DNA of 9,241 nucleotides from an uncultured Eubacteriales bacterium (GTDB lineage: Bacteria > Bacillota > Clostridia > Oscillospirales > Oscillospiraceae). The translations under genes were made by a program, and so were the position numbers. The stretch spans positions 1 to 9,241 of the forward strand of contig CABPXX010000032.1 in assembly GCA_902461475.1 (NCBI GenBank). Direction: 5' to 3'. The notes beneath the pieces were generated by a model. It worked only from the letters and a program-made list of their open reading frames with translations. It ran no database searches and was not told the DNA's origin. Positions 1 through 6,158 of this stretch are shown piece after piece. Every line of letters begins with the position of its first letter. Positions within the stretch are counted from its first letter, which is position 1.

Positions 1-1351
1 TGGTCCAGCTCAGCAGCCACTTGGAGTCCTGGCAGCTGACGATACCGCCGGTGACCACATTGCCGGTCCGGGGGTCTCGCTTGCAGATGTTGGTGATATA
101 GGAGAGAATCTTGTCATCCAAAGTGGTGATGGTGGCAGACTCCCAATTGGTCTTGGACACGTCGGAGCAGAACTTCTCCGGGCGGCCAAAAGCGGGGTCC
201 TGCCGGGCGATGTTCTTCCACAGGTTCCAGCAGCCGCTGGTGCGCACCAGAGCGTCCCCATTGGGGGCGTGGTCCTGGTCGCCGTAGATGGTCCCCTCGG
301 TGCAGGAGCCGTTGGTGACAAACACCAGGTCCTGCTCGGTGAGCACAATGCCCTTCTCCACCCCCTTGACCTTGCACTCGATGGCGGTGGCCACCTTGCG
401 GCCCTGCTTGATGTCAAAGAGCACGTTGGTCACTTCGGTGCCGAACTGGAAGTCCACCCCGGCATCCTCCAGATACTTCTGCATGGGGAGAATGAGGGAT
501 TCATACTGGTTGTAGCGGGTAAACTTCAGGGCGCTGAAATCGGGCAGGCCCGCAATGTGGTGGATGAACCGCTGGAAATACAGCTTCATCTCCAAGGCAC
601 TATGCCAGTTTTCAAAGGCGAACATGGTGCGCCAATACAGCCAGAACGTGGACTCAAACACCTCGTCGTCAAACACATCCTCGATGGTCTTGTCGTACAA
701 GTCCTCGTCGGGGGTTAAAAACAGCTTGACGATCTCCATGCATCCCTCCTGGCTGAGCCGGAACTGCCCGTCGGTGTGGGCGTCCTGGCCCCGGTTGACG
801 GTGGCACGACACAGAGAGTAGTTGGGATCGTGCTTATTGAGCCAGTAAAACTCGTCCAGCACCGAGGCACCGGGCTTCTCCAGAGAGGGAATGGATCGGA
901 ACAGGTCCCACAGGCACTCGAAGTGGTCCTCCATCTCCCGGCCGCCCCGCATGACATAGCCACGGCTGGGGTCAAAGATGCCATCGCAGGCACCTCCGGC
1001 CACATCCATGGCCTCCAGGATGTGGATGTGGTCCCCCTTCATCTGGCCGTCTCGCACCAGGAAACAGGCCGCCGCCAGGCTGGCCAGACCACTGCCCACC
1101 AGATAGGCGTGCTTCTCGTCCACGCCCTGGGGCTTTTCCGGGCGGGCAAAGGCCTCATAATTGCCCTTGGTATAGTAGATGCCCTTACTGTTTTTCTTCT
1201 GTTTTCCCAGCTCGGTGTTCCGGTACTCCTGCTGAGCCTGGAGCTGGCCTTGCTTGGCCGCCTGCTTCTTCTTGGTGAAAAACACCGCCGCGCCTGTGCC
1301 AGCCAGTCCGGCTGCGGCAGCGGTGAGAGCTGCAATTTGCTTTCGATCCAT
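1..1351 (-). CDS. ohyA: Oleate hydratase (FAD-dependent fatty acid hydratase), 3' end cut by window edge
   Basis: This family (once called myosin-cross-reactive antigen) adds water to the cis-9 double bond of oleate or linoleate to give 10-hydroxy acids, using FAD, which helps gut bacteria detoxify unsaturated fatty acids. 450 codons are visible; family members usually run to about 570-650, so the C-terminal part lies outside. Seen directly: GNYEAFARP at residues 63-71, the nucleotide-binding GSGLASLAAA at 86-95, LEAMDVAGGACDG at 112-124, and RGGREMEDHFE from 135. Glu139 and Tyr258 are 119 residues apart, the same spacing as the catalytic Glu and Tyr of characterised hydratases (E122/Y241, E82/Y201). 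The ATG at 1351 has AAAGGTGG about 9 nt upstream. Odd: about 57 residues precede the usual family start, with an Ala/Gly-rich hydrophobic stretch (6-25) followed by KKK. A TetR gene lies upstream on the same strand. Identity is very secure. Confidence 0.95.
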   Translation of the reverse strand, partial: MDRKQIAALTAAAAGLAGTGAAVFFTKKKQAAKQGQLQAQQEYRNTELGKQKKNSKGIYYTKGNYEAFARPEKPQGVDEKHAYLVGSGLASLAAACFLVRDGQMKGDHIHILEAMDVAGGACDGIFDPSRGYVMRGGREMEDHFECLWDLFRSIPSLEKPGASVLDEFYWLNKHDPNYSLCRATVNRGQDAHTDGQFRLSQEGCMEIVKLFLTPDEDLYDKTIEDVFDDEVFESTFWLYWRTMFAFENWHSALEMKLYFQRFIHHIAGLPDFSALKFTRYNQYESLILPMQKYLEDAGVDFQFGTEVTNVLFDIKQGRKVATAIECKVKGVEKGIVLTEQDLVFVTNGSCTEGTIYGDQDHAPNGDALVRTSGCWNLWKNIARQDPAFGRPEKFCSDVSKTNWESATITTLDDKILSYITNICKRDPRTGNVVTGGIVSCQDSKWLLSWT

Positions 1352-1441
1352 AGAGGATAACCACCTTTCTATCATTACCGCTTTTACGGCAGGTCTGCTT
1401 GATGGTGTTATCCTACCCCCGTGCCCAGGAAAAAACCATAA

Positions 1442-1488
1442 ACAGATGAGGGCGAATGATAAAAATTTTATCATTCGCCCTTATCTGT
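1442..1488 (-). terminator. Long palindrome between the TetR gene and ohyA; probable terminator hairpin, possibly an operator
   Basis: Arms 1442-1464 and 1466-1488 pair over 23 positions with one G-T pair and a single central base. The core 15 bp (GGGCGAATGATAAAA and its complement) is perfect. It begins 4 nt after the stop codon of the TetR gene. On the minus strand it is followed about 5 nt later by a six-T run, which suits an intrinsic terminator. It also lies about 90 bp upstream of the ohyA start, so a protein-binding role cannot be excluded. No convincing -35/-10 pair for ohyA was found in the remaining gap (1352-1441). Confidence 0.6.
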
Positions 1489-1492
1489 AAAG

Positions 1493-2062
1493 TTAGGTAT
1501 CTCCCCTGTGTGGGTCTGCAAAATTGGCGATGGAGTGGGCCACATTCCCCTGCACCGTGAGGCTAATTCGATGGGCTAAGGTGTGATAATCCTCCCCCAT
1601 GCCCTTCTGAATCCAGTCCAGCATAATCCCCACAAAGCTGTACTTGTAGAAATCCGCGATAAACGTCTTGTCCTCTTCGGAAATCCCCAGTCCCTGGCTT
1701 TTTTCATCTACCACGCCCCGAATCAGGCCATAGGTGAGCTGGAACAGGTAGCGCTCCATGCGCTCCCGGCTGATGCAGCGGTAGGCGTTGAGCACAAAGG
1801 GGCGGTTCTCCAACACCGCTTCAAAGATCTGGGTCAGCCCCTCCTGCCAGGTGTCATAGGTCTTTTTCCCCTGTAGGGCCCGGGTGGCGTCCTCCACACA
1901 GGTCCACTCCACCAGGTCGTAGATGTCCTTGAAGTGGTAGTAAAACGCCATACGGCTCATGCCGCAGTCGCTGGTCAAGTCCTGTATCGTGATTTTATCC
2001 AACGGCTTTTTCAGCATCCACCGCTTTAGGGATGCCGACAGCGTCTGTTTGGTGGCATTCAT
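1493..2062 (-). CDS. TetR/AcrR-family transcriptional regulator
   Basis: A 189-residue one-component DNA-binding regulator. Residues about 5-53 form the TetR_N helix-turn-helix: KPLDKITIQDLTSDCGMSR, then AFYYHFKDIYDLVEW. The FYYHFKDIYDL segment is typical of the DhaS-like clostridial subgroup. The rest is helical and would form the ligand/dimer domain (for example RPFVLNAYRCISRERMERYL and the late FYKYSFVGIMLDWIQKGM). The start at 2062 has AGAAGGGGG 6-10 nt upstream. It lies 141 bp upstream of ohyA on the same strand, with a long palindrome between them. The natural inference is that it controls ohyA, perhaps sensing unsaturated fatty acids, but the sequence does not show the ligand. No clear promoter is visible for it; it may be read from the gene upstream past the 2096-2131 hairpin. 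Family assignment is strong, the target is inferred. Confidence 0.9.
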   Translation of the reverse strand: MNATKQTLSASLKRWMLKKPLDKITIQDLTSDCGMSRMAFYYHFKDIYDLVEWTCVEDATRALQGKKTYDTWQEGLTQIFEAVLENRPFVLNAYRCISRERMERYLFQLTYGLIRGVVDEKSQGLGISEEDKTFIADFYKYSFVGIMLDWIQKGMGEDYHTLAHRISLTVQGNVAHSIANFADPHRGDT

Positions 2063-2095
2063 GGAAATTCCCCCTTCTGCGCGTTCTCATAAAGA

Positions 2096-2131
2096 CATAC
2101 CGCCTGTGTCCGTGGGGACACAGGCGGTATG
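2096..2131 (-). terminator. GC-rich hairpin between the zinc-ribbon gene and the TetR gene
   Basis: Arms CATACCGCCTGTGTCC (2096-2111) and its exact complement (2116-2131) enclose a 4-nt loop (2112-2115). AGACAT at 2093-2098 can also pair with ATGTCT at 2132-2137 as an alternative outer closing. On the minus strand it starts about 34 nt after the stop of the gene at 2165-2629 and is followed by a weak T-rich tail (GTCTTTATG). It sits 34 nt before the TetR start. A terminator or attenuator is the simplest reading. An autoregulatory operator for the TetR protein is the alternative, since such operators are palindromes just upstream of the gene. Confidence 0.55.
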
Positions 2132-2164
2132 ATGTCTCACATGGTAGGGCGGGCGTCCTTCCAC

Positions 2165-2629
2165 TTACTCGTGGTCGTGATCGCAACCGCAGTCACAGCC
2201 GCAGCCGCACTCGTCGTCCTCACCCTCAAAGTCCAGAGCGAACTTCTGGCCACACTTGGGGCAGTCGATGACACCGGCCTCCAGCACTTCATCGTCAATC
2301 ACCAGGCTCTCCCCGCAGTTGGGGCAGTCCACCTCGAAGAAGTCCTCGTCGTCCAGATCGTCGTCGCAGTCCAAATCGTGATCGCAGCAGCAATCGTCCT
2401 CGTCGTCCTCGCCCACAATGGCCTCCACGTCGGCCAGGTCGTCAGAAATGGCGTCGATCTCCTCACCAAACTCGTCCAGGGTAGCGTCCACGGTGTCCAG
2501 CTGATCGCCGACCTCACGCAGGACGTCCAGCACCTCGGCCAACACCTTGGCCTCGCCGCTCTCGGACTTGTCCAGGCCCATGCCGTCAAACATGCCCTGG
2601 ATATACGCAACCTTCTCAGAAATGGTCAT
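2165..2629 (-). CDS. CD1247-type acidic zinc-ribbon protein of unknown function
   Basis: A 154-residue, very acidic protein. Residues 1-20 (TISEKVAYIQGMFDGMGLD) match the N-terminal domain named after C. difficile CD1247, which is often found beside efp in clostridia. Residues about 26-72 are a predicted helical or coiled-coil stretch. Residues 102-126 form a zinc ribbon with CPNCG and CPKCG knuckles (C102, C105, C123, C126). Beyond these four, nine further cysteines lie in two clusters: CCC at 80-82 with C88 in an Asp-rich segment, and a C-terminal tail with Cys at 141, 143, 145, 147 and 149 ending DHDHE. The start at 2629 has GGAAGGAG 8-9 nt upstream. Metal binding is likely. Its job is unknown, and no enzyme motif is seen. 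It lies downstream of efp across a repeat-filled 295-bp gap. Confidence 0.85.
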   Translation of the reverse strand: MTISEKVAYIQGMFDGMGLDKSESGEAKVLAEVLDVLREVGDQLDTVDATLDEFGEEIDAISDDLADVEAIVGEDDEDDCCCDHDLDCDDDLDDEDFFEVDCPNCGESLVIDDEVLEAGVIDCPKCGQKFALDFEGEDDECGCGCDCGCDHDHE

Positions 2630-2698
2630 GATGATATCTCCTTCCAGAGTGCAAATTGAATGGGTTGGAATGAAGTTGGGCAGTTAGCCCTTGAGCCA

Positions 2699-2740
2699 AA
2701 TTAGCCCTTGCAGCGCTCCATATACTCGCCAGTACGGGTA
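2699..2740. repeat. Second copy of the efp 3' end (42-bp direct repeat)
   Basis: These 42 bases match 2923-2964, the last 12 efp codons with the stop plus 2 nt, at 41 of 42 positions. The offset is 224 bp. The single difference (2734 versus 2958) changes CGC to CGT, both Arg, so the copy would still encode [12 protein letters not shown] and a stop. There is no start codon or upstream frame, so it is a gene fragment. A further 10-bp scrap, TTAGCCCTTG, repeats at 2684-2693 and again at 2701-2710. Confidence 0.95.
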
Positions 2741-2886
2741 GCCCCAGCAAACCACGGTTTGCCGGGGACCCCGTGATTTCAAATCCTCGGGCGAAGTCAA
2801 TTCGCCCTGCGGCAAGATTTTGGGCTTGGCCCAAAATGCTTGTACGCACTACGTGCGCCCCGCTTTGCGGGGTAATCGATACCCGC
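2741..2886. repeat. Run of about seven back-to-back small hairpins in the efp downstream gap
   Basis: Almost every base belongs to a short inverted repeat. They are: 2742-2753 with 2756-2767 (12 positions, one mismatch); 2775-2779 with 2781-2785; 2789-2795 with 2801-2807 (GGGCGAA/TTCGCCC); 2817-2825 with 2829-2837 (9 bp, extendable by CAAG/CTTG across a bulge); 2845-2849 with 2853-2857; 2858-2863 with 2867-2872 (CCCCGC/GCGGGG); and an alternative pairing of 2867-2874 with 2880-2886. The block lies between the two copies of the efp 3' end. It carries no gene. It looks like a non-coding modular repeat element or a structured RNA transcribed behind efp. The 90-codon open frame across it begins at TTG without a ribosome site and is not considered real. 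Confidence 0.7.
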
Positions 2887-2922
2887 AAGGAAATCTCGGC
2901 GTGTTTGAATTACTTTACAGCT

Positions 2923-2964
2923 AATTAGCCCTTGCAGCGCTCCATATACTCGCCAGTGCGGGTA
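2923..2964. repeat. efp 3' end, original copy of the 42-bp direct repeat
   Basis: This is the partner of the 2699-2740 copy and lies in the intact efp gene, so it is taken as the source. A 13-bp stretch across and just past its inner edge (TGCGGGTATCGAT, 2957-2969) is also present in inverted orientation at 2875-2887, at the end of the hairpin block. Confidence 0.95.
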
Positions 2965-3494
2965 TCGATGCGGATACGGTCGCCAGCGTTGATGAACAGG
3001 GGCACCTTGATCTCAGCGCCGGTCTCCAGAGTGGCGGGCTTGGTGACGTTGGTGGCGGTGTCGCCCTTGATGCCGGGCTCGGTCTCGGTAACCTCCAGGT
3101 CCACGAAGTTGGGGGGCTCCACGCCGAACACGCTGCCCTTGTAGGACATGATCTTGCAGGACATGTTCTCCTTGACGAACTTGAAGTTGTCGCCCAGGAC
3201 GCTCTTGTTCACGGGGAGCATGTCGTAGGTCTCCATGTCCATGAAGTAGTACAGATCGCCATCGTTGTAGCTGTACTCCATCTCCTTGCGGTCCACGAAG
3301 GCCTGCTCGAACTTAGCAGTGGGGTTGAAAGAAGTCTCGGTGACAGCACCGGTGATGACGTTCTTCATCTTGGTACGCACGAAAGCGGCGCCCTTACCGG
3401 GCTTGACGTGCTGGAACTCGACAACCTGCATCACCTTTCCGTCCATCTCAAAGGTCACGCCGTTGCGGAAATCACCTGCGGTAATCATTGCCAT
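2925..3494 (-). CDS. efp: Translation elongation factor P
   Basis: EF-P binds the ribosome between the P and E sites and rescues ribosomes stalled at polyproline stretches. The 189 residues are about the normal length. Domain I (about 1-65) contains [16 protein letters not shown]; Lys34 at the tip of the PGKG loop matches the residue that is post-translationally modified in other bacteria. The OB-fold domains II and III follow ([15 protein letters not shown], then [19 protein letters not shown] and the conserved [20 protein letters not shown]). The ATG at 3494 has GGAGG 9 nt upstream; the internal Met3 has no better site. A near-consensus promoter lies 53 bp upstream, so the gene can be expressed apart from the peptidase gene before it. 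The final residues ERCKG include a Cys. Identification is certain. Confidence 0.98.
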   Translation of the reverse strand: MAMITAGDFRNGVTFEMDGKVMQVVEFQHVKPGKGAAFVRTKMKNVITGAVTETSFNPTAKFEQAFVDRKEMEYSYNDGDLYYFMDMETYDMLPVNKSVLGDNFKFVKENMSCKIMSYKGSVFGVEPPNFVDLEVTETEPGIKGDTATNVTKPATLETGAEIKVPLFINAGDRIRIDTRTGEYMERCKG

Positions 3495-3546
3495 TGGTCT
3501 CGTCCTCCAATATAAAAGTTTGGGAATCCAAAGTATAATTCACTGT

Positions 3547-3575
3547 ATTATACCCTATCTCCCCTTTTTTTGCAA
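3547..3575 (-). promoter_or_regulatory. Sigma-A promoter for efp
   Basis: On the minus strand TTGCAA (3575-3570), a 17-nt spacer and TATAAT (3552-3547). The spacing is ideal and the -10 box is perfect. Transcription would begin around 3540, giving a leader of about 45 nt before the efp start. The -35 box lies in a short inverted repeat CCCCTT/AAGGGG (3561-3566 with 3574-3579). Confidence 0.85.
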
Positions 3576-3634
3576 GGGGGTCACCCACAATTCTCACAGA
3601 GAAATGGGAAAACTCTTGGGTGGGTCTGATTTGC

Positions 3635-4702
3635 TTACAGAATGATCAAATCCTTGGGGGAAGCGGTGATGTCCACGCAGCCCTCATCGGTGAGCCACAG
3701 CACATCCTCAATGCGCACGCCGAACTTGCCGGGCAGGTAGATGCCGGGCTCGGCGGACAGGGTGGCCCCAGAGGGAATGGTCTGGGTCCAGAAGGGAGAG
3801 AAGCGGGGATTCTCGTGGATTTCAATGCCCAGGGAGTGGCCGAAGCCATGTCCGAAGTATTCCCCGTATCCGGCGTCGGCAATCACCTTGGCGGCGGTGT
3901 TGTGCACCACATCGCCGGTGACGCCGCCGTGGGCGGCGGCAATGCCAGCCAGCTGGGCCTTCAGAACGGTGTCATACACCAGGCGCATCTCGTCGGTGGG
4001 CTCGCCCACGGCCACGGTACGGGTCATGTCGGAGCAGTAGCCACCCACCACACAGCCGAAGTCCATGGTGACAAACTGACCCTTCTCGATGCCCGACAGG
4101 CCGGGTACGGCGTGGGGCTTGGAGCCGTTGGCGCCGCTGGCCACGATGGGGTCAAAGGAGTTGCGCTGGGCGCCCTTGCTGGCCATGATGTAGGTCAGAC
4201 GGGCGGCGATCTCGCTCTCGGTGACACCGGGCTTCACATAGTTCAAAATCTCGGTAAAGGCCTCGTCGGTGATGCGCTGAGCCTCCCGCATGACGGCCAG
4301 CTCCTCCTCGTCCTTGACCATACGCAGACGGGTCAGGAGGTCAGAGGCGGGCACCAGCTCCACCCCGGGCAGGGCCTCCTGCCACAGCTTGTACTGGGCC
4401 ACATTCATGCCCTCGTCCTCGAAGCCCAGACGGCGCACGTTGTGGGTGGCCACCAGGGACATCACCAGCTGGCGGTAGCTCTGGCCGGAGCGCAGCATGT
4501 CCACGTGGGCCCCGGTGATCTCCTGATTGGCGGCCTCAATGTACCGGGAGTCGGTGTAGTACCAGCACTCCTGGGAGGTGATGAAGGCCACGCCCTCCCC
4601 GTGGAAGCCCATGGCATAGAACTCGCCGGGCTCAGAAGTCACCAGCATGGCGTCTAGGCCCAGGTTATGCAGTTCCTTTGCAATATTCTTGATGTGATTC
4701 AT
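3635..4702 (-). CDS. Xaa-Pro aminopeptidase, M24 family (PepP/YqhT type)
   Basis: A cytoplasmic metallopeptidase that releases an N-terminal residue preceding proline. From the ATG at 4702 it has 355 residues, the usual length. Residues 1-125 form the creatinase-type N-domain (LGLDAMLVTSEPGEFYAMGF, YYTDSRY). The pita-bread catalytic domain follows from about 130. The five expected metal ligands are present: D214 (VTMDFG), D225 (CSDMTRT), H289 (GHGFGHSLG), E318 (AEPG) and E332 (RIEDV). The frame stays open to 4807, but the upstream residues have no family match, and AGGAG lies 10 nt before 4702, so the shorter start is chosen. It follows the TIM-barrel gene by 17 nt and precedes efp, a clostridial pairing that suits proline-related protein metabolism. 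Confidence in family is high; exact substrate is inferred. Confidence 0.95.
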   Translation of the reverse strand: MNHIKNIAKELHNLGLDAMLVTSEPGEFYAMGFHGEGVAFITSQECWYYTDSRYIEAANQEITGAHVDMLRSGQSYRQLVMSLVATHNVRRLGFEDEGMNVAQYKLWQEALPGVELVPASDLLTRLRMVKDEEELAVMREAQRITDEAFTEILNYVKPGVTESEIAARLTYIMASKGAQRNSFDPIVASGANGSKPHAVPGLSGIEKGQFVTMDFGCVVGGYCSDMTRTVAVGEPTDEMRLVYDTVLKAQLAGIAAAHGGVTGDVVHNTAAKVIADAGYGEYFGHGFGHSLGIEIHENPRFSPFWTQTIPSGATLSAEPGIYLPGKFGVRIEDVLWLTDEGCVDITASPKDLIIL

Positions 4703-4719
4703 GGAATAAACACTCCTTT

Positions 4720-5568
4720 TTACAGATAGCTCTGATAAATGCGTTTCATAGTCAAAGCGTCCTCCGCCTGGGTGCCCGCACTCTCGCAGATAAAGGTGGG
4801 GCTCCACCCCCGCTCTGCCACGGCCTGGGCCAGGGGTTCCCAGGCGGGGCCATAGCCGCCGTCGTCGTCAAAGGTGCGGTGACACTTCTCACCCCCGTTG
4901 GGGGTAAATTCAATGTGGGAGAAATGGCTGTGGAAGCGGCTGGCTCGATCTGCACCCAGCTCGGACTCCATGCGGGAAAGCATCCGCTCCACCGCCTCCG
5001 CCCCCTCGTCCTTGCCCATAGAGCGGGCGTACAGGTGGCCGAAGTCCACGCAGGGGATGAGGCTCTCGTGGACCTGGCACAGGCGCAGCACCTCGTCCAG
5101 ATCCCCCAGCTGGTTGATCTTACCCATGGTCTCCGGGCACAGGGTGATGTGTCCAAAGCCCTGGTCCTGGCACACCGCCACAATCTCCTTCAAAAAGGGC
5201 AAGGCGATGTTCATGGCCTCCTCCCGGGTGCGCTTCATGAGGGCCCCGGAGTGGATGACCACCCGGGTAGCTCCCATCTGGTCCGCCACCAGGCAGCTGG
5301 AGGTGATATAGCCGATGGTCTTCTCCTGGGACTCCGGGTCTGGGTTTGCCAGGTTGATGAAGTAGGGGGCGTGGAGAGACAGGGAAATGCCGTGCTCCTG
5401 GGCTTGCCGACCCAGCGCCACGGCGGTGTCCTCCTTCACCCGCACCCCCTTGCCGCACTGGTACTCGTAGCAGTCCAGGCCCAGCTCGCCCAGCCACCGG
5501 GGGGCGTCCACCGAGGACTTATAGGGGAAGCTCTCTGCGTTGCCCGCAGGTCCGAATTTTGCACTCAC
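4720..5568 (-). CDS. Endonuclease IV / xylose isomerase-fold TIM-barrel protein
   Basis: 282 residues of the AP-endonuclease-2 superfamily. Metal-ligand positions of endonuclease IV can be followed: H66 (SLHAPYFINL), H106 (VVIHSG), E146 (CPETMG), D175 and H178 (VDFGHL), H213/H215 (FHSHFSH) and E262 (CESAG). The late DRH signature of true endonuclease IV (E. coli D229/H231) is not apparent: the matching loop after GG reads EKCHR, so H230 may remain but the Asp seems missing. It could be an AP endonuclease with an altered third-metal site or a related isomerase-like protein. The start is GTG at 5568, with AGGAGG about 10 nt upstream and a GTGA overlap with the stop of the HAD gene before it, which shows translational coupling. 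It is followed 17 nt later by the M24 peptidase. Fold certain, reaction uncertain. Confidence 0.85.
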   Translation of the reverse strand: MSAKFGPAGNAESFPYKSSVDAPRWLGELGLDCYEYQCGKGVRVKEDTAVALGRQAQEHGISLSLHAPYFINLANPDPESQEKTIGYITSSCLVADQMGATRVVIHSGALMKRTREEAMNIALPFLKEIVAVCQDQGFGHITLCPETMGKINQLGDLDEVLRLCQVHESLIPCVDFGHLYARSMGKDEGAEAVERMLSRMESELGADRASRFHSHFSHIEFTPNGGEKCHRTFDDDGGYGPAWEPLAQAVAERGWSPTFICESAGTQAEDALTMKRIYQSYL

Positions 5569-6068
5569 AGTCTCTCACCTCCTGCGGATAGAAGCCGGAA
5601 GGGCACCTCTACGGCGTAGCGCAGATACCGCCCGAGGTTACCCGCCAGACGGATGGGCTTGACCAAAATGGTGGTCACCCCCGCACGGTTGCCCCCCAGC
5701 ACGTCGGTAAACACCTGGTCTCCCACAATGGCCGTCTCTCGGGGTGTCACACCCATCTGCTCCATGGCCTTGAAAAAAGGCGGGGTCTTGGGCTTCCCGG
5801 CGTGGCCGATGTAGGGCACCTCCAGCCCATTGGCAAAGGTGGAGGGGCGTTGGGCATGGCGGTTGTTGGACAGCACAAAGAGGGTGACCCCGTGGGCGGC
5901 CAGATCGTCCCGCCACGCCTTTAACTTCTCGTCGGGCAGGGGCACGCCGTAGGGCACCAGGGTGTTGTCCAGGTCGGCCAGCAGCAGCCGAATCCCTTGG
6001 CGCTGGAGGGCTTCTCCGGTCAATTGATATATGTTGTCAGCCACGTGGCTGGCGCGAAATAAGGGCAT
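5565..6068 (-). CDS. yqeG: YqeG-family HAD-IIIA phosphatase
   Basis: A 167-residue HAD hydrolase, close to the length of Bacillus YqeG; relatives include the mitochondrial phosphatidylglycerophosphate phosphatase Gep4. Motif I is ADLDNTLVPYG with nucleophile D32 and acid/base D34. Motif II is LSNN (S67). The motif III lysine is in HAGKPKTPPF (K92 or K94). Motif IV is VGDQVFTDVLGGNRAG (D117, D122). The C-terminal IRLAGNLGRYLRYAVEVPFRLL resembles the amphipathic tail of the family. The start at 6068 has a modest site, AAGGTGAG, only about 4 nt away. It is the first gene of a minus-strand run with the TIM-barrel and peptidase genes. Phosphatase activity on phosphatidylglycerophosphate is possible by homology but not shown here. 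No clear promoter was found in the 90-bp divergent gap (6069-6158). Confidence 0.93.
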   Translation of the reverse strand: MPLFRASHVADNIYQLTGEALQRQGIRLLLADLDNTLVPYGVPLPDEKLKAWRDDLAAHGVTLFVLSNNRHAQRPSTFANGLEVPYIGHAGKPKTPPFFKAMEQMGVTPRETAIVGDQVFTDVLGGNRAGVTTILVKPIRLAGNLGRYLRYAVEVPFRLLSAGGERL

Positions 6069-6158
6069 AGCTCACCTTCTATTCTGCTCACTGAGAGCAT
6101 AGGATTCCAATGGGACATGTTATCACAAATCCACTTCACTCACAAGGGGGAACCTACC

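Noticed and set aside
2741..2886. Integron attC-like or CRISPR-like reading of the hairpin block
   Set aside because: The units differ in sequence and length, there are no regular direct repeats and spacers, and no integrase or cas gene is present.
2616..2888. 90-codon minus-strand frame through the hairpin block
   Set aside because: TTG start without a ribosome site, sequence made of repeat hairpins, and overlap with the start of the real zinc-ribbon gene.
3561..3579. CCCCTT/AAGGGG hairpin in the gap before efp as a terminator for the peptidase gene
   Set aside because: Six-bp stem with no T run on the minus strand and overlap with the efp -35 box; probably incidental.
3620..4657. 345-codon plus-strand open frame opposite the M24 peptidase
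   Set aside because: Its Gly/His/Val-rich sequence has no domain, and the minus strand holds a complete peptidase with all metal ligands; it is a high-GC antisense shadow.
4703..4807. Upstream extension of the M24 peptidase to an earlier start
   Set aside because: It would overlap the end of the TIM-barrel gene, has no family match, and a good AGGAG site sits before the ATG at 4702.
4879..5619. 246-codon plus-strand open frame opposite the TIM-barrel gene
   Set aside because: Antisense shadow; repetitive low-information composition and no homology signal.
6117..6158. Earlier in-frame ATG for the GH18-like gene
   Set aside because: No ribosome site before it, whereas AAGGGGG is well placed before 6159.
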